Shown: positions 34,201 through 42,796, numbered from the stretch's first letter. The stretch is 44,040 nucleotides of DNA from CAZVAR01 sp964625225 (GCA_964625225.1 CAZVAR010000013.1:1-44040); one strand, 5' to 3'. Made by a program: numbers and translations. Notes: generated by a model not told the origin, from the letters alone.

Positions 34201-35364
34201 TTCGTCGATCCCGCCGCCCGTGCCCGCCGAGAGCCGGACAATCTCACGCGCGACATCGAGCGCAGCCTGGCGGCCATTCAGCGGGAGACCGGCCCGTCGG
34301 TCCAGGCAGGCGCCCGGCTCCGCGCGCGCGACGGCGACAGCGGCCTCGACCGCATGCGCGAGTTCACCACGCCCCTGGAGGCTACCTGGTCGCCGGCCGG
34401 AATCGGCAAGCTGACGGCGACACTCACGCCGACCTATCTCGATGCCGGCAATGTCAGCAGCGACCAGCTTCGGCGGTTCGGATTGAACAATCTGGGCCCC
34501 GAGCTCGATCCCGGCGAGCAGGACGCGGCCGGTGTGGGCTTCAGCCTCGGCTTCAGCACCGGCCCGTTCGCAGTCGACGCCGGTGTGACACCGGTGGGCT
34601 TCGAACTGATCAACTTCGTCGGCGGCGCCAGTTTTGCGCCGATGCTGGACGAGAACATCGGTCTGCGCTTCACGGTCGAGCAACGCGCCGTAACCGACAG
34701 CGTGCTCTCTTATGCTGGCACCAAGGATCCGCGCTCCGGCGATCTGGACTGGGGCGGGGTGGTCCGCACCGGCGGCCGTGCCGAGATCAACTTCGACGAC
34801 GGCCTCGTCGGCGCCTACCTCAATGGCGGCTACTACGAATTGACCGGCGACGGCGTCGCCGACAATGACATGGTCGAAGCCAATGTCGGCGGCTATTACC
34901 GGTTCATCCGCACTGCGGACGAGGAGTTACGGGGCGGCGTCAACATCAGCTATCTGAGCTATGACCGCAACCTGAGATATTTTTCGATGGGTCACGGCGG
35001 TTACTTCAGCCCTCAGAACTATCTCGCCTTCTCGATCCCGATCGAATACCGCCGGAGCTACCGGCGCATCCGCTACACGGTCGGCGGTGCGATCGGGGTC
35101 CAGGACTGGTCGGAAGACAGTGCGCCCTGGTTCCCCGACGACGCTGCCGCGCAGGCCGCACTGGAGGCGACCTCGCCGCCGGGCACGCCGCTGTTCTACC
35201 CGGAAGACGATCAGACCAATCTGGGTTTCAACCTGCGCGGCCAGATAGAATACGATGTGAGCGACCGCACAGTGATCGGAGCCGCCGCGAGCTTCGACAA
35301 TGCAGCCGACTGGTTCGAGCTGACGGCGGGCGTCTATGTCCGGCACCTGCTGGGGTGGAACTGA
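31237..35364 (+). CDS. bcsC: Cellulose export protein BcsC (TPR + outer-membrane barrel)
   Basis: This is a 1375-aa outer-membrane exporter. A signal peptide covers about 1-28. Roughly residues 60-870 are a long TPR array (for example ADAETRFREALRLRPSDADALAGLG) that spans the periplasm and bridges synthase and pore. A Pro/Ala-rich linker (870-1010) contains two NPFR repeats. From about 1010 the BcsC beta-barrel begins, ending with a terminal strand (ELTAGVYVRHLLGWN). The start is a TTG with a GAGGGAGAGTAGG ribosome site, 28 bases after bcsAB. The length is in the normal range for the family (about 1150-1400). Confidence 0.92.
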   Translation: MTSIGIRLGVGLLISAAPLALASAVAASEWTSLAQALPDNPFAGPAVGAQTSLAQTPETTQASDAERTLLERARYWKARSRPDLAQEALERLLRSNPSHLQALHEMGLLAAQQGNVASARQYLSRLRSAHPSAAREIAELEKAVQMGQIDPAEIAAARRMAEAGSFEQAVRRYQQAFRGAEPSGAYALEYYLTLAGTATGYDEGRRGLEALARTGDLQARLALAKVLTYRDGSRREGIRRLQALANEPAVAADAVAAWRQALMWLGTSAQDRALYDAYLAARPNDAEIRARRDEATRVLRASTASRAARSSGPSRSARLRIQGFEELNQGDLADAETRFREALRLRPSDADALAGLGIVRLRQDRFAEARDLLGRAVRDAAARRRYAEAYATASFWAGMEEAEAAFDGGRYGEAERILNDLIGRNSPDAYHARRLLGDVYLRQGREDAAERQYQAVLRSQPNDVGAMTGLFNVYSAQNRTQDALALAGRIEAAGAQSGGVRAGVQRLRAKQYELAGADEAAFAAYQDAIVADPTDPWLRLDFARFLARRGERDQANAMMQAIVDTDGAPPAALQAAAIYFGELEMWNEGIAAIDRIPPASQTAEIRQLRDRMYLTAQLARARALSEAGATAEARRLLEELYRTPPQTPERTGLIASAMADIGDARRAQSILRPLIAQHDASPDTRLQYVNVLLKAGQEAEAAAFLRQLDGDPRLTPAQRRELADKAADLAVMQADRAREARNFADAYDILYPHLAASPDNPNLLLALARLYASADHPEEARSIYAAVLERDPANLPAIRGAIGAAIDARDFDYATQLVDTALAYHPHEPRVYYLLGEIARARGDLGTARQALETAQELRQREIAEIAAVSTDGRPLPPNPFRNLGAPESSRLGFGTTVLPPASYPAPGPVGPNPFRSGNLGDAAGSAPVLAAEPAPPEPVGEQVASADPGYVSMAQAAPRARPAPAPIAAPPPAAPAPVAAGSVYVPPFVDPAARARREPDNLTRDIERSLAAIQRETGPSVQAGARLRARDGDSGLDRMREFTTPLEATWSPAGIGKLTATLTPTYLDAGNVSSDQLRRFGLNNLGPELDPGEQDAAGVGFSLGFSTGPFAVDAGVTPVGFELINFVGGASFAPMLDENIGLRFTVEQRAVTDSVLSYAGTKDPRSGDLDWGGVVRTGGRAEINFDDGLVGAYLNGGYYELTGDGVADNDMVEANVGGYYRFIRTADEELRGGVNISYLSYDRNLRYFSMGHGGYFSPQNYLAFSIPIEYRRSYRRIRYTVGGAIGVQDWSEDSAPWFPDDAAAQAALEATSPPGTPLFYPEDDQTNLGFNLRGQIEYDVSDRTVIGAAASFDNAADWFELTAGVYVRHLLGWN

Positions 35365-35392
35365 TGGCGACCGCAGGCGCGGAGGCGAGAGC

Positions 35393-35863
35393 ATGAATGA
35401 CGTTCAGGCCAGCCTCAATTACTACGCACAGCGGAGTTGCGCCGAGCAGTGGCGCGTCTTCCTCTCGGAGATGATCAGCGAGTTCTACAACCAGGTGGAC
35501 AGCGAGTTCGCGGAGAGCTTCTTCTATCGGGTCGGTACTCGGATGGCCCAGGCGTTGCCGGTGCCGCCCGCCAATTCGCTGGAGGAAGTCGAGGCCAGTC
35601 TGAACCGCATTCTCGGCCAACTCAACTGGGGCTGGGTCGAGGTTGCGGAGACGGGAAGCCATGTCCGCATCGTGCATGGGGCCTACCCGGTCGTGCCCAT
35701 GTACCAGAATGCTCCGGAGACCTGGTTGATTCCGGTACTGGAGGGGGCATACAGCGAGTGGTTCCGCTCTCTCGGCGGTGAAGCCGAGTTCCGTGCCCGA
35801 AGCGCCAACCGCCCCGAATCGCCGCTTTTGCCGTTCGAGTTCCTTTACGGCCGGCACCCCTGA
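35393..35863 (+). CDS. bcsD: Cellulose synthase subunit D
   Basis: This is a 156-aa BcsD/AcsD, the same length as the Komagataeibacter protein that forms octameric rings in the periplasm-side export path and orders glucan chains into crystalline ribbons. The protein has no signal peptide, as is usual. Its conserved features are the N-terminal helix with EQWRVFLSEMISEF, FFYRVGTRMA, and LGQLNWGWVE. GGAGG precedes the ATG at 35393, 28 bases after bcsC. Its presence with the AB fusion suggests the cellulose is packed as an organised ribbon rather than amorphous. Confidence 0.93.
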   Translation: MNDVQASLNYYAQRSCAEQWRVFLSEMISEFYNQVDSEFAESFFYRVGTRMAQALPVPPANSLEEVEASLNRILGQLNWGWVEVAETGSHVRIVHGAYPVVPMYQNAPETWLIPVLEGAYSEWFRSLGGEAEFRARSANRPESPLLPFEFLYGRHP

Positions 35864-35986
35864 TCGTCGCCCGGCGGGGCCGCCGCGAAGCTGTGGGAAA
35901 CATTCTTTCGGCGATTGTAGGGGCGGGACCGGTGATGGCATAGTTCGGGCCTCACGGGGGCTCCTTTCCTTAGGGATTTACCTGCC

Positions 35987-36469
35987 ATGCGTCATGTCTG
36001 CTGCACCGCCTCCCTGCTCTGCCTGCTTGCGGCCGGCACCGCCCAGGCTGGCCCTTGTGCCTATCCGGGGGAGAGCTCGGCCCTGCAGGCGCGCGTACTC
36101 CAGACTGAGCTGATGGTCGCCGCGCTGACTTGCAATCAGAAGGACAAGTACAACGCGTTCGTCCGGAAGTTCAAAGACGAGCTGACCGGCCTGGGCGGCA
36201 ATCTCAAGGCCTATTTCGTACGGACCCGCGGCGGGCGTGCCAATCGCGACCTGAACGAACTGGTGACCAACCTCGCCAACGAGGCCTCGCAGCGCAGCCT
36301 GCGACACCAGACGAATTTCTGCTCGGAATCGATCCAACTCTTCGATGCCTTGCTTAAGATGGAGCCGAAGGGGCTCGCGACCTTCGCTGCCAGCAGGCCG
36401 CATGCCGATTCCCACGGCATCGAGAGCTGTCAATTGTCGGCGAAGAAGGTGGCCACTCCGGGCTCATGA
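35987..36469 (+). CDS. Secreted cysteine-containing hypothetical protein
   Basis: This is a 160-aa exported protein that I do not recognise. A signal peptide covers 1-21 (hydrophobic core LLCLLAAG, cleavage after AQA). The mature part has four cysteines (GPCAY, LTCNQ, NFCSES, ESCQL), enough for two disulphides, and is mostly helical with a charged middle (VRKFKDELTGLGG). It follows bcsD by 123 bases on the same strand. It may belong to the cell-surface programme around the bcs operon, but no direct evidence ties it to cellulose. Ribosome site AGGGA. Confidence 0.7.
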   Translation: MRHVCCTASLLCLLAAGTAQAGPCAYPGESSALQARVLQTELMVAALTCNQKDKYNAFVRKFKDELTGLGGNLKAYFVRTRGGRANRDLNELVTNLANEASQRSLRHQTNFCSESIQLFDALLKMEPKGLATFAASRPHADSHGIESCQLSAKKVATPGS

Positions 36470-36550
36470 GACCCGGCGCCGACCGGACGCCCGAAGGCTC
36501 CGGACCGTAGGTTCACCGGCCTGCCCTATCCTCTCGTCGGAACAGCCGTG

Positions 36551-36567
36551 ACCGGCCGACGGCCGGT
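36551..36567. repeat. 7-bp GC hairpin
   Basis: ACCGGCC and GGCCGGT are separated by GAC, forming a compact hairpin 80 bases after the secreted-protein gene. There is no T-run, so it is at most a weak terminator. Confidence 0.35.
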
Positions 36568-36660
36568 CCGGCGTCTCGGGGCGCTGTGCATCAGCGCCGG
36601 GACATCGCGAGACGAGAACGGGACCATCCGCCCGCACCATCCGGGCATTCCTATGGGATG

Positions 36661-36696
36661 AAAGAGAAAGGGCCGGCGGTCGACCCCGCCGGCCCT
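36661..36696 (-). terminator. Intrinsic terminator after the first OmpA gene
   Basis: On the minus strand, just past the stop of the OmpA-family gene, GGGCCGGCGG (36670-36679) pairs with CCGCCGGCCC (36686-36695), a GC-rich stem with a short loop. It is followed on that strand by TTTCTCTTT. This is the standard layout of a rho-independent terminator for the gene ending at 36719. Confidence 0.75.
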
Positions 36697-36718
36697 GGTA
36701 GGATCCACGTGTCGAGAC

Positions 36719-37720
36719 CTACTGGAAGACGATCTCGACGCGACGGTTCTGCGGCTCGCGTACGCCGTCCGGCGTCGGCACCAGCGGATCCGTCTCACCC
36801 TTAGCGAACACCGCGATCTCGTCCGGAGCAATGCCGTTGCGGATCAGCTCGGCCCGAACCGACTCGGCGCGACGCCGCGACAGCCGCATATTGTATGCGG
36901 CCGGGCCCGACCGGTCGGCGTGACCGGTAACGTTGATCCGGGTCACTCCAGGCTCCTGTTTCGCGTTCTGCGCCGCCGTCTGAACGATCCGCTGCGCTTC
37001 CGGCGTCAGGTCGGCGCGGTCGAAGTCGAAGAACACCAGATAGGACCGGGCGACCGGCGCGGGCGGCGGCGGCGGCGGCGGCGGAGCCGGGCGGGCGGCG
37101 GGCGGCGGCGGCGGCGGCGGCGGAGCCTGGACCTGCCGTGGCGCGGGCCGCTCCGGCTGGCCGAAGGTGAACCTCAAGCCGGCCAGGATCGTGTGGTTGT
37201 CGTACTCGACATCGCTGCTGTCCAGCCACTCGTTGTTCACGTAGCGGTAATCGGCGAATACGGCGATGTTCGGCGTGACGGCATATTCCACCCCGGCGAT
37301 GCCCTGCAGGGTGACCGCCCAGTCATCGTCGATCGGATCGAGATCGTACCGGACGTAACCGATACCAAGACCGATATGCGGCTTCAGCGGGAAGCCGATA
37401 TCCAGCTCATAAAGCAGGTTGAGCATGGGGCCGTAGGCTTCCAGCTGGCTGCCGCGGTCCGGGTTGTTGTTCCGGTAGAGGCCCTCGATCTCGGCGCGGA
37501 ACTGGCCGAAGTCATAGCCGAGCGCGACCATGCCGGCCCAGCCCGGGTCGTCGATGTCGACATCGCCGATGCTGTCGACGTCCGCCTCGCCGGCCCAGTT
37601 AACGCCGGCACCGCCGCTGATGTAGAATCCTCGATCGATGCTATCCGAGGACTGCGCGAGGGCAGCCGTTGGCAGCAGAACGGCCAATGCCCCCGCTATC
37701 CAGCCTGCTTTCCATTCCAT
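36719..37720 (-). CDS. OmpA-family outer-membrane protein (copy 1)
   Basis: This is a 333-aa OmpA-like protein. It has a signal peptide (1-22) and an eight-strand barrel-like domain (~30-195; GFYISGGAGVNWAG, FADYRYVNNEW, ILAGLRFTFG). A Pro-rich linker at ~200-230 is made of two poly-Pro tracts. An OmpA peptidoglycan-binding domain follows (~232-333: FFDFDRADLTPEAQ, NVTGHADRSG, RAESVRAELI, NRRVEIVFQ). It anchors the outer membrane to the cell wall. Ribosome site AAAGGG. A strong terminator follows. It is a tandem paralogue of the gene upstream at 38017-39048, with similar organisation but a different linker. Confidence 0.9.
   Translation of the reverse strand: MEWKAGWIAGALAVLLPTAALAQSSDSIDRGFYISGGAGVNWAGEADVDSIGDVDIDDPGWAGMVALGYDFGQFRAEIEGLYRNNNPDRGSQLEAYGPMLNLLYELDIGFPLKPHIGLGIGYVRYDLDPIDDDWAVTLQGIAGVEYAVTPNIAVFADYRYVNNEWLDSSDVEYDNHTILAGLRFTFGQPERPAPRQVQAPPPPPPPPAARPAPPPPPPPPAPVARSYLVFFDFDRADLTPEAQRIVQTAAQNAKQEPGVTRINVTGHADRSGPAAYNMRLSRRRAESVRAELIRNGIAPDEIAVFAKGETDPLVPTPDGVREPQNRRVEIVFQ
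37050..37125. repeat. GGC-repeat tract encoding poly-proline linker
   Basis: Two blocks of GGC triplets (read as CCG/CCC proline codons on the minus strand) encode the twin poly-Pro tracts of the OmpA linker. They are separated by a short Ala/Arg segment and are near-identical, so they form a direct repeat. Such runs are prone to slippage and could vary the linker length between strains. Confidence 0.55.
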
Positions 37721-38016
37721 CTAAATCCACCCTTTGGTTGCGGGGCTACTGGACGAGGCCACCCCTTTGACCGAATAAGCGACTATCGCCGCCAGTCCGA
37801 ACTCGCCCGACGATAGCTCCAGGTACATTAGTGAACCTGCTCGATCCGGAAAGTCCAACCGGGTGCCGCGCTAAGCGGCCCCGCACCTTTTCGGAGCACT
37901 GTGACCATGATGCCACAGTGTGGCGAATCTGCAGATACTTTAGGCGGGAACAATTAACGCCGATCGCGACCAGAAGTTCCAGTCCTGCGTTTTACGGCCG
38001 CCCCCTTCTGCCCGTC
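37721..38016. other. Intergenic region between tandem OmpA genes
   Basis: This 296-base gap holds no gene I can support. It contains a perfect 7-bp inverted repeat, CACTGTG (37897-37903) and CACAGTG (37914-37920), with a 10-base spacer. This might be a regulator site upstream of copy 1 (start 37720) or an mRNA hairpin after copy 2. No T-run follows it. The A/T content rises near 37930-37955. Confidence 0.45.
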
Positions 38017-39048
38017 CTATTGCAGGATGATCTCTACCCGCCGGTTCTGCGCCTCCCGGACACCGTCCCGGGTCGGCACCAGCGGTTCCGACTCACCCTT
38101 GGCGTAGATGGCGATCTCCTCTTCCGGGATGCCGTTGCGGATCAGCTCCTCCCGGACGGCCTCGGCCCGCCGCATCGAGAGGCGTTGATTGTAGCGCACG
38201 GGGCCCGCGCGGTCGGCATGGCCGGTCACGTCGATGCGCGTAACGTCGGCGGACGCCGCGTTGCGCGCCGCCGTCTCGACGATGCGCTCCGCATCCGGAG
38301 TCAGCTCGCTTCGGTCGAACTCGAAGAACACCAGGTAGGAACGGACGATCGGTGCCGCAGCGGGCAGCGGCGCCTCCACCGGCTCCGGCGGCGGCGCCGG
38401 TGCGGGTGGCGGTGCAACCTGCGGCGGCTCGGCCGTCTTCAGCGGCGCCGCGAAGACCCAGCGCATGCCGACGAGCCCGGTATGGCTGCTGTTTTCGACA
38501 TCCACTTTGCCGGCACCCGATTCGAGCTCAAGGTCGGGCGTCCCGAAATAGCGGTAGTCGGCATAGATGTCGATTTCCGGCGTGACCCGATAGGATACGC
38601 CGGCGATGCCCTGGTAGGCGAACACGTAATCGTGGTCGAGGTCCTTAACCGAGGTCCGGGCGCCGCCGATGCCGACGCCGACATAAGGTGTGAGACCGGT
38701 GCCGGTCTGGAAATCGTAGAGGGCGTTGGCCATCAGCGTCCACGTCTGGTAGCGGCCGTCGCACCCCGCCACCGGACAGGAGTCCGCCTCATTGTGGCGG
38801 TACCCGGCCTCCAACTCCACCCGCGGGCCGCCGAACTTGTATCCGGCGGTGACGGTCGCCGCGACACCTGCGCCGAGATCGATGCTGTCCGAGATTCCGG
38901 CGCCATCGACGTCCATGTCGGGCATGTAGTTGAGGCCGGCACCGACTCCTACGTAGAAGCCGCGGTTCGGATCCGACTGCTGCGCTGCAACGGCGACCGG
39001 AAGCAGAAACGCAACCGTGCCGGCAAGAATCCGCGACAGGACACCCAT
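38017..39048 (-). CDS. OmpA-family outer-membrane protein (copy 2)
   Basis: This is a 343-aa paralogue of the neighbouring OmpA-type protein. Signal peptide 1-22, then a barrel-like domain with GFYVGVGAGLNYMP, YDFQTGTGLTPYVGVG and DIYADYRYFG. An extra Cys pair (SCPVAGCDG, about residue 98-104) is probably an external-loop disulphide. A Pro/Ala linker follows, then the OmpA domain (~238-343: FFEFDRSELTPDAERI, DVTGHADRAGP, NRRVEIILQ). The start at 39048 is chosen from the signal peptide and a GAGGGGG site upstream. Confidence 0.9.
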   Translation of the reverse strand: MGVLSRILAGTVAFLLPVAVAAQQSDPNRGFYVGVGAGLNYMPDMDVDGAGISDSIDLGAGVAATVTAGYKFGGPRVELEAGYRHNEADSCPVAGCDGRYQTWTLMANALYDFQTGTGLTPYVGVGIGGARTSVKDLDHDYVFAYQGIAGVSYRVTPEIDIYADYRYFGTPDLELESGAGKVDVENSSHTGLVGMRWVFAAPLKTAEPPQVAPPPAPAPPPEPVEAPLPAAAPIVRSYLVFFEFDRSELTPDAERIVETAARNAASADVTRIDVTGHADRAGPVRYNQRLSMRRAEAVREELIRNGIPEEEIAIYAKGESEPLVPTRDGVREAQNRRVEIILQ

Positions 39049-39181
39049 GAGTGACACCCCCTCTGCGCGGCGTACCCGACCGATCGCCCCCGCCGGCCCG
39101 GGCGCACGCTGCGCCACTCCACCCCAGACGATTTGGAACGCAAGGATAACCAAAGCTTGGCGGCGAAACACTAAAAATGCA

Positions 39182-40420
39182 TCAACCGCCGCGGCTGCCG
39201 CTTCCGGAGGTGACCGGTCGGGTGGGGATTAGCGCATACACGAGCAGCGCCAACAGGGCCGTACCCGCCATGATCAGCGCCAGCGGCAGCGCCGATTCGG
39301 TCAGCAGCGCCCCGGCCAGATAGGATAGCGCCGCGCCGAGGCCCATCTGAAGGAACCCTGCCAGCCCCGATGCCGCGCCGGCGGCCTGCGTATCGGCGCT
39401 GATCGCACCCGCCATCGCGTTGGGCAGGCTGAGCCCATTGGCGACCGACACGACCGACATCGTCCCGAAGAGCGTCAGCGGCGACAGCGTTCCGGTCAGA
39501 ACGGCCGCCAGAAGCAGGCTCGTGCCGACGACCGACAGCACCACCCCCCACCAGATCATCCGGTCCAGGCCGACGCGTGCGGAGAGGCGGGCCGAGAGGA
39601 AGTTGCCCGTCATGTACATCGCGGAGAGAACGACGAACCAAAGCCCGTACTCGGCCGGAGTCCGACCGAGGATCTCGACCATCACATAAGGTGCACCGCC
39701 CAGGAACCCGAAGAACACGCCGGAGCTGAATGCACCCTGCCATGCATAGGCGTTGAAGGCGGGCAGGCGCAGCAGCCGGACGAAGGCGGCGAGCAGGTCG
39801 GCAGGCCGGGTCGAGGTGTGCCGTCGCAGGTTGGTCTCGTGCAAGCTGGCGAACGCTGCCGCCAGGATCGCCAGCCCGAACAGGGCCACGAAGGCGAAGC
39901 TCGCGCGCCAGCCTAGCCACCAGTCCAACAGGCCGCCGATCGACGGAGCGATCATCGGCGCGATGACCATCGCCATCATGATGTAGCCGAGCTTGCTCGC
40001 CGCTTCGCTGCGGTCGTAGAGATCGCGCACTACAGCTCTCGCCAGGACCATTCCGGAGCAGGCGCCAACCGCCTGTACGACGCGGCCCGCGATCAACGCC
40101 TCGATGCTCGGCGCCAGCAGGCAGGCGATGCTTCCCAGCAGAAACAGAGCCAGCCCGATCAACAGCACGGGGCGCCGGCCGTAGCGGTCGGACAGCGGTC
40201 CGTAGGCGAGCTGGGCCACCGCCACGCCGATCAGATACAGGCTGAGTGCGAGCTGCACCGTCGCGGCATCGGTGTCGAACGCCCGGACCAGGGTGGGCAT
40301 AGACGGGATGAAGATGTTGAGCGCGAGCGGCCCGACCGCGGTGATCGCGATCAGAATCGGAAGGCCGGGGCGCGACGTTTCGACGGGCGGTGGAGACGGG
40401 TGCGGCAGCACGGCAAACAA
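39182..40420 (-). CDS. Bcr/CflA-family drug-resistance MFS transporter
   Basis: This is a 412-aa proton-driven exporter of the Bcr/CflA group of the major facilitator superfamily. Helix 1 has LNIFIPSMPTLVRAF, the loop motif is GPLSDRYGRRPVLL, and the motif-C helix includes MAMVIAPMIAPSIGG. All are characteristic of the group. There are 12 membrane segments. The start is unclear: the first in-frame initiator is a TTG at 40420 without a visible ribosome site, and a GTG at 40411 is another option. It is probably involved in export of antibiotics or dipeptides, from the family. Confidence 0.88.
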   Translation of the reverse strand: MFAVLPHPSPPPVETSRPGLPILIAITAVGPLALNIFIPSMPTLVRAFDTDAATVQLALSLYLIGVAVAQLAYGPLSDRYGRRPVLLIGLALFLLGSIACLLAPSIEALIAGRVVQAVGACSGMVLARAVVRDLYDRSEAASKLGYIMMAMVIAPMIAPSIGGLLDWWLGWRASFAFVALFGLAILAAAFASLHETNLRRHTSTRPADLLAAFVRLLRLPAFNAYAWQGAFSSGVFFGFLGGAPYVMVEILGRTPAEYGLWFVVLSAMYMTGNFLSARLSARVGLDRMIWWGVVLSVVGTSLLLAAVLTGTLSPLTLFGTMSVVSVANGLSLPNAMAGAISADTQAAGAASGLAGFLQMGLGAALSYLAGALLTESALPLALIMAGTALLALLVYALIPTRPVTSGSGSRGG

Positions 40421-40578
40421 TCGAGGGACTCGGCGCCCGGGGCGGCGCGAGCACGGCGCGCACGTTCCATGGTGCGACGGCCGGCGTCAATCCCTCGGGG
40501 CGGACCGGGGCCTTCGTTCCGGGGCCCCGGCACCCCGGAACCGGATGGACGGTACCGCACCGGTGGACCGGTCGGGCG

Positions 40579-41982
40579 TCAACCCCGTGCCGGCGTATCC
40601 CCGTCGCCGAGATCCCAATAGAGGCCGGTCATGATCGCGAGGGCCTCGCGCGCCTCGGGCAGAAGGATATGCTCGTTCGGGGCGTGCTGCGAGCAGCCGC
40701 TGTAGGAATGGGGGATCCAGATCGCCGGCAGCCCGAGAATGTCCGTGAAGACATCGTTGCAGATCGACCCGCCGAGGCTGGGTACGACCGCGGTCTTCTT
40801 CCCGGTCGTCCGCTCGATCGCTGCGGCCGTCCAGCGTGCCCATGGGTGCTCCGGGTCGGTGCGCGTGGCGGCATAGCCGGCGGCGTTCTCGGGCGGGGGT
40901 GGCGCGATCTCCACTTCGGGAAAGCCGTGCTCGTCGAGATGCCGACGCAGTGCGGGCAGGAATTCGTCCTCCTTGGAGCCGGCGACGAACCGGATCTGGC
41001 AGTGCGCCCGTGCGCGCGGCGGTACGGCATTGACGGGAGCCTTCGGATTGCCCGTTTCGAAGGCCAGGACTTCGAACGTGTTCCAGCCGAACACCCGCTC
41101 CGCCGGCGTCAGCCCCGGTTCGCCCCAGTCGTGGTCGATCGCGGGGCCTTCGGCGCCGGACTCGATCTCGATATCCTTCAGCGCATTGCGTACCGAGTTC
41201 GGCATCGGCGGCGGCAGCAGCCCCTTGACCAGCACCTGGCCATTGCGCGCGATGATGCTCGCCAGCGCATGCGCCAGAATCACGCCGGGATTGGCGAGCA
41301 GGCCGCCCCAATTGCCCGAATGGTGGCCGCCCTCGCGCAGGTTCACGACCAGATCGAAATTCTTCGCGCCGCGGCAGCCGAGCGACATGGTCGGCCGCTC
41401 GACCGCGATGCGCGGACCGTCGGAGGCGATGAAGACGTCGGCTTCGAAGAGGGCCCTGTTCTCGGCGGCGATCTGCGCAAGGCCGGCCGAGCCGTTCTCC
41501 TCTCCGGTCTCGATCATCCAGCGCGAATTGAAGCCGAGCCTGCCCCGCGTCTCCAGCACCTGGGCCATCGCGGTCATGTTGATTGTGTGCTGCCCCTTGT
41601 TGTCCGCGGTGCCGCGGCCATAGAGCCGCTCGCCGCGCCGCTCGATCCGCCAGGGCGACAGGCCTTCGAGCCATTGGCCTTCATAGCCGAGGATCACGTC
41701 GCCGTGCCCGTAGCCCAGCACCGTCGGCAGGGCCGGGTCCTCGATCCGTTCGGCCGCCAGGACCGGTCCGGCGCCCGGAACCGGATTGTCCAGGATGCGG
41801 CACTCGTGCCCCATCGCCACAAGGGCGGGTGCGATCTCCTCTTCGAGATAGCGGCGCAGCTCCGGCAAGCGTTGCGGGTTCTGGCTCTCGGTCGGGATTG
41901 CGACCCGGCGGCCGAGCACCTCGACGAAGTGTCCGTCGTCAAAGAATCTCATGGCGCGGTCGATCGCGGCATCGCGGGTCAT
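40579..41982 (-). CDS. M20-family metallopeptidase
   Basis: This is a 467-aa M20 zinc peptidase/amidohydrolase (dipeptidase-like). The first zinc ligands are seen in LGYGHGDVILG around 89-98, the second in GRGTADNKGQH with the bridging Asp, and the catalytic ETGEENGS around residue 158. SDGPRI gives a further ligand, and the C-terminal ligand His is in PHSYSGCSQHAPNEH. The lid domain occupies about 195-340. ATG 41982 has AAAGGA upstream. The length is typical (about 450-480). It is downstream, on the same strand, of the SPOR gene after a 61-base gap. Confidence 0.9.
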   Translation of the reverse strand: MTRDAAIDRAMRFFDDGHFVEVLGRRVAIPTESQNPQRLPELRRYLEEEIAPALVAMGHECRILDNPVPGAGPVLAAERIEDPALPTVLGYGHGDVILGYEGQWLEGLSPWRIERRGERLYGRGTADNKGQHTINMTAMAQVLETRGRLGFNSRWMIETGEENGSAGLAQIAAENRALFEADVFIASDGPRIAVERPTMSLGCRGAKNFDLVVNLREGGHHSGNWGGLLANPGVILAHALASIIARNGQVLVKGLLPPPMPNSVRNALKDIEIESGAEGPAIDHDWGEPGLTPAERVFGWNTFEVLAFETGNPKAPVNAVPPRARAHCQIRFVAGSKEDEFLPALRRHLDEHGFPEVEIAPPPPENAAGYAATRTDPEHPWARWTAAAIERTTGKKTAVVPSLGGSICNDVFTDILGLPAIWIPHSYSGCSQHAPNEHILLPEAREALAIMTGLYWDLGDGDTPARG

Positions 41983-42043
41983 TACGTGTCCTTTCGGGTT
42001 TGCGGCCGGCCGCAACTCCGGCCGAGAGGGGCAAGATCCGGTC

Positions 42044-42796
42044 TTAGCGCGTTACCACCAGACAGGCGGCGCCGCGGGCCCGCAGCGCCTCGCAAATCCG
42101 TTCGGCGCCGGCGGCGGCCAGCGGGCCGGCCTGGACGCGGTAGAAGCTGCCCAGGGCGCCGCGGTCGGCATGGCGGATCGCAAGGCGCAGACCCTTCAGC
42201 AGGTCGGCATGGTGCTGCGCGGCTTCCTGCAGCGCGCGCTGCGCCTGAGCCTCCTTGCGGAACGCGCCGAGCTGGACCCGATACCCGCCCTCCGGCTCCG
42301 GGGCGGCCGCGGCCGGAACCCCCCGCCAGCCGGTGACTGCGGGCGGCGGTGACGGCACGGTGGCCTGCGGTGCGGAGCCCCGCCGCATCGCCTCGACCTG
42401 TGCGATCTGTTCCGGCGTGAGCCGCGCCGCGACGACGCTGCGGTTGGCGATCGCGACCGTGCGGGCCTCACCCTCGGGCATGGCCGCCGCCGCCCGCGCG
42501 AGCCAGACATAGGCGAGGACATCGTCCTGCGAGACGCCCTCACCCCGCGCATACATCAGGCCGAGCCGGTGGGCGGCCTCCGCATGGCCCAGCACGGCGG
42601 CGCGGTAAAACGCGTCGGCGGCGGCGGCGAGGTCGCGGTCGCTTCCCTCATCGTCGGAGAGGGCCAGGCCGCGGGCAAACTCCGCCGCAGCGTCGGTCGG
42701 GGCCTGCGCCAGCGCCGGAGCCGGAAAGGCAACGGTGAGCAGCAGGACAGCAAGGATGCCGGTCACGGATCCGGTCACGGATTCAGCCCAGCGCAT
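42044..42796 (-). CDS. Sel1-repeat and SPOR-domain envelope protein
   Basis: This is a 250-aa exported protein. A signal peptide covers 1-30 (hydrophobic core ILAVLLLTVAFPAPALA). Sel1-like repeats at ~38-110 (AEAAHRLGLMYARGEGVSQD) are followed by a Pro/Ala linker and a SPOR domain (~170-250; GGYRVQLGAFRKEAQAQ, SFYRVQAGPL). SPOR domains bind denuded peptidoglycan at the division site, so a role in envelope or septum remodelling is likely. Its start overlaps the stop of the maeB-type gene by 14 bases on the same strand. Confidence 0.85.
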   Translation of the reverse strand: MRWAESVTGSVTGILAVLLLTVAFPAPALAQAPTDAAAEFARGLALSDDEGSDRDLAAAADAFYRAAVLGHAEAAHRLGLMYARGEGVSQDDVLAYVWLARAAAAMPEGEARTVAIANRSVVAARLTPEQIAQVEAMRRGSAPQATVPSPPPAVTGWRGVPAAAAPEPEGGYRVQLGAFRKEAQAQRALQEAAQHHADLLKGLRLAIRHADRGALGSFYRVQAGPLAAAGAERICEALRARGAACLVVTR

